Positions 56,689 through 64,000 of a DNA stretch of 64,000 bases are shown here, piece after piece. Below the pieces are notes generated by a model that was not told the origin of the DNA, did not search any database, and saw only the letters and a program-made list of their open reading frames with translations. Numbering within the stretch: the first letter of the stretch is position 1; each line of letters opens with the position of its first letter. Where the stretch lies: assembly GCA_025403435.1 (NCBI GenBank), contig CM046350.1, positions 5,119,512-5,183,511 on the forward strand, read 5' to 3'. This DNA is from Artocarpus heterophyllus (Eukaryota > Streptophyta > Magnoliopsida > Rosales > Moraceae). The translations under genes and the position numbers were made by a program.

Positions 56689-57239
56689 GCATACCTCGCC
56701 ATCCTTGAACTTTGGAGGTGGCCTACATGATTTGAGCCTTGAAAAAATGCCTGAACTCGTCTGTAGGCGCATCTATGCATCCGTAAGGATACTTTTAAAT
56801 AAAGGTCCAAACAAGTAGAATTTTAGGTGAATTCTCAGAGTATGGCCTTGAGTAGTGTTTAAAGAATTTGATTGTATCTCTTCTATCAATTGCAACTTTA
56901 AGGAGGAATAGTTATGTCACTCCTACATTATTTGGTATCAGAGTAAAGTCAGAGCAAAAAGTTTCAAGTTCAAATCCACGTGGATGCACCCTCAATTCAA
57001 GTCCTCATAGAAGCACCCTAGAGGGACATTTTTTAAGAAGGGGAGAACAACACAAGAGCATACTTGGAACTTGAGAGGCGGCAAGAAGTGCCTAAGCCCG
57101 TCCATAGATGCAACGGCGGATTTATAAAAGACTCTCCAAAGTAAGGGCCAAAAAAAGTAGAGGATAGTGTTTAAAGAATTAGATTACGCCTTTTTCATTA
57201 GTTGTAACTTTTGAAAGAAATGGTTGTGTCATTCTTACA
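56689..57239 (+). mobile_element. TRIM-like miniature LTR element
   Basis: Two related terminal units (about 56689-56927 and about 57048-57239) share 'gcatac', 'gcctgaactcgtc / gcctaagcccgtcc', 'agtgtttaaagaatt.gatt' and 'gtcattctTACA' in the same order. Five bases after the first unit is TGGTATCAGAG (56933-56943), the initiator-Met tRNA primer-binding site. Before the second unit is a purine tract AAGAAGGGGAGAA (57035-57047). The internal part is only about 120 bp and has no coding capacity. This is the layout of terminal-repeat retrotransposons in miniature. Terminal units differ strongly, so it is old; its left limit and target duplication are not fixed. Confidence 0.6.
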
Positions 57240-58080
57240 TCACACTCACTTGTTCAAAACGCATATTTTAGGTTGGAAATTTGACGTAGGGGAAATTAGC
57301 AAATATTAGTCGCTTTTTTAAATTTTAACTTTATTTTGTTATTAATCTATTGTTATTTGATCAGTACTTCATTTATATTATTATATATTTGTTATAGTTT
57401 TGTTAGAGGGCTATAAATACCCTCATAAGCTAATTGTGAGGAGACTTAGGGCCCGTTTGGTTCGAGTATTTGCATAGAATATTTAAATGAAGATTTAAAT
57501 TTTTGTGAGAGAAAATACTGTAGCAAAATAATTCGAACCATGATTCGAACATTGAAACAAAGAGACCCTTAGAATATTGAGAATTGTATATAATTTGAAC
57601 GTTCTCTTCATTTTGGGTTTTTCTGTTTGAGGCTTTTCTTTAGGTTGGTTTTTAAATCCTTCCGCCGGGTTAGGTCAAAATTTTTAAAATTCTCTAAAAA
57701 GTGCCACACACTTGTATATATGCAAGTATATACATATATACGTTTAATGTATGTATGTATAAAGCTAGCTTTTTGAGCCACATGATACCAAGTTACAAGG
57801 ACCACTTTTAGCATATATTTATAAAAGAGGAAGACTTCAATTCAATAACCGAATGAACAAATAGTTAGGGAGAAGAGAAACAGGAAAAAAAAACACTAAC
57901 ATGATCAATCGGAAAAAATGAAAACAAAAGCGCTAACGTGACAGGATCTCAAATGAAAGTTTTCCCTCTTATCATCCCCGCTGAAGTTTCCTCTCTTCCT
58001 CGTATATGTTCAATTTAATATTGGGGGTATTACAATCAGCTGGAGATTGTTACAATGGTAACAACTAACAATAGTCTATT
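57240..58080. other. spacer and TMEM87 3' region
   Basis: Holds a small MITE at 57447-57571, then AT-rich DNA up to the stop codon of the minus-strand gene. No gene was found. Confidence 0.4.
57447..57571. mobile_element. small MITE ('ttcgagtattt' family), copy 2
   Basis: The left end is AGGGCCCGTTTGGTTCGAG; the right end read inverted begins AAGGGTCTCTTTGTTTC. The core is shared with 47503-47633. Non-coding, about 125 bp. Confidence 0.55.
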
Positions 58081-60658
58081 TTACTCTGTCTTGTCTTCTT
58101 CCAGATCACCATTTGACAACCCATTGTTGCCTGGCAGTAATCTAGTTTCTGGCGCCGGGCGAATATCTTTTGAAGAAATCGGTGCTGGTTTTATGAGTGT
58201 AAGATTTGTATCATCCCCGTCAAACTCCTCACTTCCATCATCAGAGTAAGCATACCTATCAAAAAACGAGCGAGGAAACGGCATTGGTCAGAAATTTCTA
58301 TTTCAACCTGAAGGATAATTTTTACATTTTAAGCATCGCCCACAATGGTTAGTTGTGGAAGTTATTCAAAGTCGAAGCCCTCCTAAGCATCGCTCTAGGC
58401 TTTGTCTTCTCAAAATAAAGATGGAGAACCAAAACGCCATCTTTTTTCAACACTGTATGAAACATATAAAAGAGGATGGAAGAGCATGAAGAATCCGAAA
58501 AGGCCAAGGTGTTTCTTTACCTCGTTGAGTTCTGGGAGGGTGCCCAAAGAGCACAGATGACACAGAGAAGAGAGAAAGATAGGACTTGCCAGAAGGCAGG
58601 GATGATCCAAGCATTCTGCCACTGCTCATTGTAGATATCATTCGACTTGAAATAGAGCTGAAATGAAGAAGTTATCAAATCAGAATACACACACGAAAGT
58701 AGAAATCTCAAATACGAGAAGACAAACTGCTAAATGCCTCTTAATGTATGAATCTTAAAATTTAATGTTGGGATTTTTGACGTTCTTATCTTGCATCTTC
58801 TGAATTGTTAAACCTTTTTGTTATAATCATATTTCTCCACATGAGAGTTATTGTATACTTTTCCCAGTCAATTAGTATGTGTAATGATTATCTCAAGCAT
58901 GCCAATTTTAATATTTTTTTTCCATCTTCAAAGGATAGATGTCTTGATTACCTCATAGCATATCCAACCAACGGACACAATAACAGCTACTGCCAAAGCA
59001 TTTGTGAACTTCCTGTAAATATCTAGTTTAACCAACATTCGTCTGGCCTGTAACATCACACACAAGAGACCAAATGCCATTAGCTGGAGTTTTGTACATT
59101 TTACTACAGAAGAAACAACGGGGAGGAACATAAGCAATGTAACATGATCCATCGAATACTTTGTGATGAACTACAAAAGGTGAAATGCAACCAAGTACCT
59201 GAAGCTTATTTAATGTTGCAGAGAGAGATGAAAATATCCAAAGGATGAAGAAAGCATCCAATACTGCCACGGGAAGAACCAAGAACAATCTTGTCTTTCC
59301 AGAAAGATCACTCACTGCACCAACATTCTCTACCATCTCAAGAACTTCAGATGCCACAAAGAAGGTGGCTCCAAGCATAATCACCTTTGATGTAATCCCA
59401 CCTAACGTAGGTCTAACAACACCATAACCCATCGAAACCATCAAAATGATCAGACGTGCCACTGTACGTTTAACAGTGCCAAAGGTGACAGCCCATATAG
59501 TTGTCCCAGTAGGCCTGATTCCAGTTTCATTGAATTCTGCATAGTCAAAGTACCACAAAGCCATCTCAAACATTCCCAGCGTTATCACCAGAGTAATGCA
59601 GTTCTGCAGGGGAAGAACTTCTTTCCAAAACCTGGCATATTGAGAAAACCAAAAAACCCCAAGTAGCACAAAGGCAAACGACATGAACCCATAGAATTTC
59701 ATAAGAGGTGCCATTCTACCAGGTAAATATCCATTAGGGTTTTTCCATATTGTTTTCCCCTCTACAACCACATCCTTAAGCCTCACATCGCAATGTATGA
59801 AGTACAAGTTATACATCCCAGTTTTAGAAATCTCTAAGGACTTTGATGGCAATGTGATAGCTTCATCATCTACCTCAAACGAGACGCTGACAACTTGGGG
59901 CCAACCAGGATTCGTAGCAGACGGGCGGTGAATGATTGCTCCTTCTTTACACACACCCAGTTTTGCCAGATCAGCAGTGCAACACAGCGCCCTTTGACCC
60001 CCATATGCCGAACCCCCAATTGATTCTCTATCTTCAACCTCAAAAATGATAGCGTGGACCAAACCTGAGCTGAAATTTGCATATTCTTTGGTTCTCCGGA
60101 ATGTAACCTTTTCAAAGCTGGTGTTTTAGATCACAATCAAAATACAAACAAGGTTAATATTTCAGTACAATTTATCATACATTCAGGGAAAAAAAAAATT
60201 CATCACATAGAATTGAATATTTGAGACAAATCAAAATTACAATAGCATCAACAAGTTCATAATTGAACTGATTGAGATGAAAATGTATGACATTTACCGC
60301 TACAAGTCAACGATTTCTCCCTAATTCTATCCAACTTGCCAAGATCATAGGAAATTACAATTCGAGCTAAATTTCACACAAAAACAGTAAACACAAACAA
60401 GAAAAGCCAAAGTCAATTGGGGAATCACGGCGAGATTAAGGAGGAAAAATGGCATTACCGCACATAAGAGTCTCCTTTGGAAGAGACAGAACTGTCGTCG
60501 GGACCAGTGACAGAAGCGTAAATCCCCTCGCTGCCTCCATGGACGACGAAGGCGTTACCTTTCGCGGCGAATATCTCGGCGGTGTAGTCGTGGACGGAGG
60601 CCTCGATGAAAACAAAGCTCAAAGTGCAGAGAAGCACCAAAGCCGAGACCCACGACAT
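58081..60658 (-). CDS. TMEM87/GOST-type seven-transmembrane protein (lung seven TM receptor family)
   Basis: This family has a luminal head and a seven-helix membrane domain and acts in the Golgi and endomembranes; its ligand in plants is unknown. Five exons with GT/AG borders and consistent phase (60459-60658, 59199-60117, 58952-59047, 58521-58657, 58081-58255) give 508 residues. The start MSWVSALVLLCTLSFVFIEA is a signal peptide. The luminal part carries paired cysteines (RALCCTADLAKLGVC, IHCDVRL). The membrane domain starts after PLMKFYGF and includes the family blocks FWKEVLPLQN, FDYAEFNETG and MGYGVVRPTLGG; its last helix (IIPAFWQVLSFSLLCVICALW) lies in exon 4. The cytosolic tail is acidic and Ser-rich and ends in DLEEDKTE. 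Length fits the family. The identification is strong; a gene number is not offered. Confidence 0.92.
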
Positions 60659-62461
60659 TGGAACAAGAAGGAGCTTCTAGATCTGTCGAGGCCTGAAAGA
60701 AGGCCGCTTCTGTCTCTGCACTCGTAGAGAGAGAAAGTAGGAGAGAGAAAGAGAGAAGCGCGTTTTAGATCTTCTGCTGCACCAACACTTCTACCTGGCG
60801 GAGCTGGAAGACGATGTGAAGCTGTGAGAAACTAATGCCTGTGACTAAAACAAAAAGTACATTGTGTCTAAGTGCAATCTGAACCGTTGGAATTAATCCT
60901 TTCGCCGTTTTGATCGTCTCTAATTTAATGGAGAGTCAATGTTGTCGGTGTTAACCACTCAAATTTCACTATTTGTTGAGCTGCTACGAGATTTTTTTCT
61001 TTTCTTTTCTTTTGTCCGTTTTCGGTATACTATAAATTTGCTTTGTCCATTCATAAACTTCTTGAAAACGCATTGTCAGCATCAAGGAATCTATGATGAA
61101 GCTCCGTTTTAAATTGTTAGATTTATATAAGATTTTGTCAATTCATGTACATTTAATTTATGTACATTTTAACGTGATTTTCAGTGGATCTAAATATTAT
61201 AAGCTTTTTGATGCACTTAATTTTCTATGTAGAAAACTAATTGTAATAAATGACTGATTTTAAAAATATTTATAGTTTATAGTAATTTTATTGTATAAAT
61301 AATTTATTTATAATGTAAGGAATTTTTATTTACATAATAGATTTAAAGTATAAATAATTTATTTACAATTTTAAGTACATTATAAATATACTATTTAATA
61401 TAAATATTTTAAAAGTTTGAAATTTGTTACAAAAAGTTTAAAAAATCCGATATTTCTTTGATTCTCCTTTTCTATATTTGGGGAGACATAGTGATTGTTA
61501 AATTAACAAATGAATTTAGTTTTTTGTGATGTGATTTTGGAAAATTTTGTGTTCGGGTGAAAAAAATCTAGAATTTTATCAAATAATGAAGAATTATATA
61601 CCAATCCAGACTGACCAGATTACACAACAGGGTAAAGATTTCCTTTCTCTTCCTTTTTTTCCCCCTCCTTTGAACCTGATCAAAGAATTCTCCAAATTCT
61701 TACTATTATAATTATTTATTTTGAAAATGATTCTCCAAATTATTAACGAGTGAATAATGTTGTTGTCTGCACTTTTGCGGGTGAGATGAAAGTCAGTCTT
61801 TCCTTTTAGCTCCCGACAAGAACAGGTCCCTCTTGCACACATTTTCCTCAGCTGAAGATTTGATTGTTGGAGTAGGTTCATAATGCCAAATAATAATAAT
61901 AATAATAAAATGAACCAAAGATCACCACACAAATTGGTCTAATTACATAGACCACAAACACTGCCAAATAAAAATTCCAAATGTGTCATTATACTACTAG
62001 AGTGAAAATTCCACTTATTACCATATACCATATTAGCTTTACTTTGAAGAAAAAGGCTAAAATTATGTAGGTTTCGCGCTTTTAACCAGACGGTAGTTGT
62101 TAGGCATAACATGGGTTTGGTTGAAAATTTTCAACTCATATTCTTAATGAGGACTAGTTTTGGTTGTCTAAAAACGTTTATAAACAATACCCAAATTTCA
62201 GAAGAGGCTGAAACGGACAAGGTTGATTACTGTTGACACCCTGAAGACTGTATTGTATTCAGCCAGACAAAATATTACATGAAGAAATTTGAAGAATGGT
62301 TCAGCATTAAACTTTTAATTGAAGAAGTGTCTGAATTCTAACGACTAAAAGCAACATTTCTACCAAAGCAGAGAAGAAGATGAAGAAGACAAAAGGAAAC
62401 ACAGCCGCTATAATATTTGCGGACAAACATGCCAAACTACTTGGGATTGAAGAGAAGCTCA
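60659..62461. other. spacer between TMEM87-like and LSM1 genes
   Basis: The right-hand part is the LSM1 3' UTR and spacer, and the first 250 bases are the TMEM87-like promoter and leader. No coding frame with a motif, no RNA gene and no clear transposon end were seen. Confidence 0.4.
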
Positions 62462-63777
62462 TCAATCCAAATCAAGGAACTCCATCCTTTTTCTCATTGT
62501 GCCTTTGAGATCAGAAGCCTCCCTTTCAGCTTTTTGTGCCTGCACAATCACAACATGAATGTTTACTTTAAGAATTCAATCAAATATTGCCAAATGAAAA
62601 CCCACTAGATAATTAGCTTTCCAATTGAGATCAATACTGAAAGTTTCTAAAACTAAACGACGCCTAGCAACGCTCTATGGGATTCAGTCACATGTGAAAT
62701 CATAAGTTCCCTCACATCACCTTATTTTGTTCCTTCCCCTTTCTTTTCAACTTCAAGTTCTCCTTATCCCTCCCATGTAAACCTTGAAAATAATTCCTAA
62801 TGATTTGACCCTCTTTAAGGTATAGACAACTAAAAATTGAAAATGACATGCAGGAGGAGGGTATCCAGAGACAAGATGAAGTACAACCCCATATATTATT
62901 TCGTGTTATGAACTGTTTAGTCTTGAAGTCACATGGCATTTCACCATAAACATGTGAAAACCAGCATTTAAAGCCCTGGGGTATCTCAAGCAGTCCAAAG
63001 TTTTATTAGAAAGCATCAGACTTTAGAAAAGCCCAGTAGTTAAAATTGACATTAACTTGCAAAAAGAAAAGGAAAAAAAAAAAGGTAGCAATTGATAAAC
63101 TGCCCCAATAAATTTCATATAGTTTGTATTGCAACTCCAATGAAAGCGGGGAAAAAAGAGAGGGAAAAAAATCAACTTGAATACAGTAAAAAAAGTCAAG
63201 CATTTCGTTAAATCATCTGGATGAAAATAATTTACGACTCAGCAAAATTAAGCAATAGCAACCTAACAACTATATATGATGGAAGAGAGGCAAACAAACT
63301 AAGAGAGTTACGCTTATCAACAACATCATCATCATGAAAGAATGTCGAATAGTTACCCTTTTAATTTCGCAAGCTGAAACCCGGGTCATGTGGGAGGGAA
63401 GTTCCTCCCTCTCCAAGTCCTACAAGGTCACACAGAAAATTAAAATTAATAGAATACCAGGATGCATACGACTTACTTTATAAAGCATATAAAGTTACCG
63501 ATCATACCAGCTCGCCAATTAATACAACATTCTCTCCACGGATTACATATAAACCCAAAGGGATGTCACAGTAAAGATCACCAACAATGACTCTCTCACA
63601 TGCACCCTCAAGAACAGCGTTAGCTGCATTAGGGAAACAGAAATGACTTCAGTCATCTGTGACATCTTAACATTTAAAATCCAAAATTTCATATGAAAAT
63701 TCCATTACCAAATTGATCGAATGAACGAAGTATCCCTAAAAGCTTACGCCCATCTCGAAGCAGCACGAGAAGTTTCT
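62462..63777 (-). CDS. LSM1: LSM1 (U6 snRNA-associated Sm-like protein 1), first exon outside the window
   Basis: LSM1 is the subunit that defines the cytoplasmic LSM1-7 ring, which binds oligoadenylated mRNA 3' ends and promotes decapping in P-bodies. Four exons are visible: 63709-63777 (KLLVLLRDGRKLLGILRSFD, Sm1 motif), 63508-63623 (…VIVGDLYCDIPLG then YVIRGENVVLIGEL, Sm2 motif), 63357-63419 (DLEREELPSHMTRV) and 62462-62539 (ending TMRKRMEFLDLD). All join in phase with GT/AG borders and give the conserved C-terminal extension typical of plant LSM1. The exon encoding the usual MSWAGPE-type start (about 20 residues) is not found between 63778 and 64000, so the gene runs off the right edge. 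An ATG at 63895 opens a frame through intron sequence and is not the start. Confidence 0.93.
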
Positions 63778-64000
63778 CTGCAACATAAGAAAATGCAGAA
63801 AGATGACGTAAGAACAACTGCTTCATCCAAGATTCAAGCTTACTTGGCAATAGATCACTCCCGTTGAAAGCTTTTCTCAGTGGCGCATTGCCCATTATAA
63901 GAGAAAGAACAATGACATAAAACTACAAACTTTATGTCAAAACATTGAATAAATTTCATCTGCAACAAAGTATTTGTATTTGATAAGAAAATAACAATCA

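Noticed and set aside
56970..56985. 'gttcaaatccacg' resembling a tRNA T-loop
   Set aside because: No acceptor stem or anticodon arm fits around it; it belongs to the TRIM-like element's interior.
63689..63895. Open frame starting at ATG 63895 reading into the LSM1 Sm1 exon
   Set aside because: Residues before the Sm1 block are unlike any LSM1 start, and a TTGCAG acceptor sits exactly before the conserved exon; this is intron read-through.

Overview
This window is nuclear DNA of a flowering plant, most likely a dicot. It is AT-rich and intron-bearing, with long spacers full of transposon debris. The plant-only families present (a JAZ/TIFY repressor, a plant EXO70 paralogue and a pollen-receptor-type kinase) show this. 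The species cannot be named from sequence alone. There are no tRNA, rRNA or CRISPR loci that I can support.

Genes: (1) 3648-5362 (-), a five-exon JAZ/TIFY10-like jasmonate repressor whose whole 305-residue reading frame can be assembled from consistent splice sites. (2) 31978-39675 (+), a pollen-receptor-like LRR kinase gene that is now a pseudogene. A Copia retrotransposon (32094-37166) sits in its first coding exon between perfect GAAAG target duplications, and the gene also carries three frameshifts and one stop. (3) 51631-53454 (+), an intact intronless EXO70, probably of the EXO70D type. (4) 58081-60658 (-), a five-exon TMEM87/GOST-type seven-membrane-segment protein of 508 residues. (5) 62462-63777 (-), the last four coding exons of LSM1; its first exon lies beyond the right edge. 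These are unrelated housekeeping or signalling genes. Nothing suggests that they form a functional cluster.

Mobile DNA: a young Copia element at 19024-23256 (-) has near-identical 762-bp LTRs and a perfect AAATA target duplication. It keeps a single open GAG-protease-integrase frame but has lost almost all of its reverse transcriptase and RNase H, and the central integrase aspartate is Asn. Its LTRs carry the most unusual structure in the window: a 22-bp-periodic array of GC palindromes upstream of the TATA box. Other elements are the decayed Copia in the kinase gene (non-canonical TG...CT ends), two solo LTRs with perfect target duplications (29274-29912, 41325-41970), a TRIM-like element (about 56689-57239), a diverged inverted pair of LTR-like non-coding repeats (about 7.9-10.8 kb and 16.3-18.3 kb), and several MITE families.

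I found no clear undescribed multi-gene system. The palindrome array and the trimmed but still open Copia polyprotein are the observations most worth following up.
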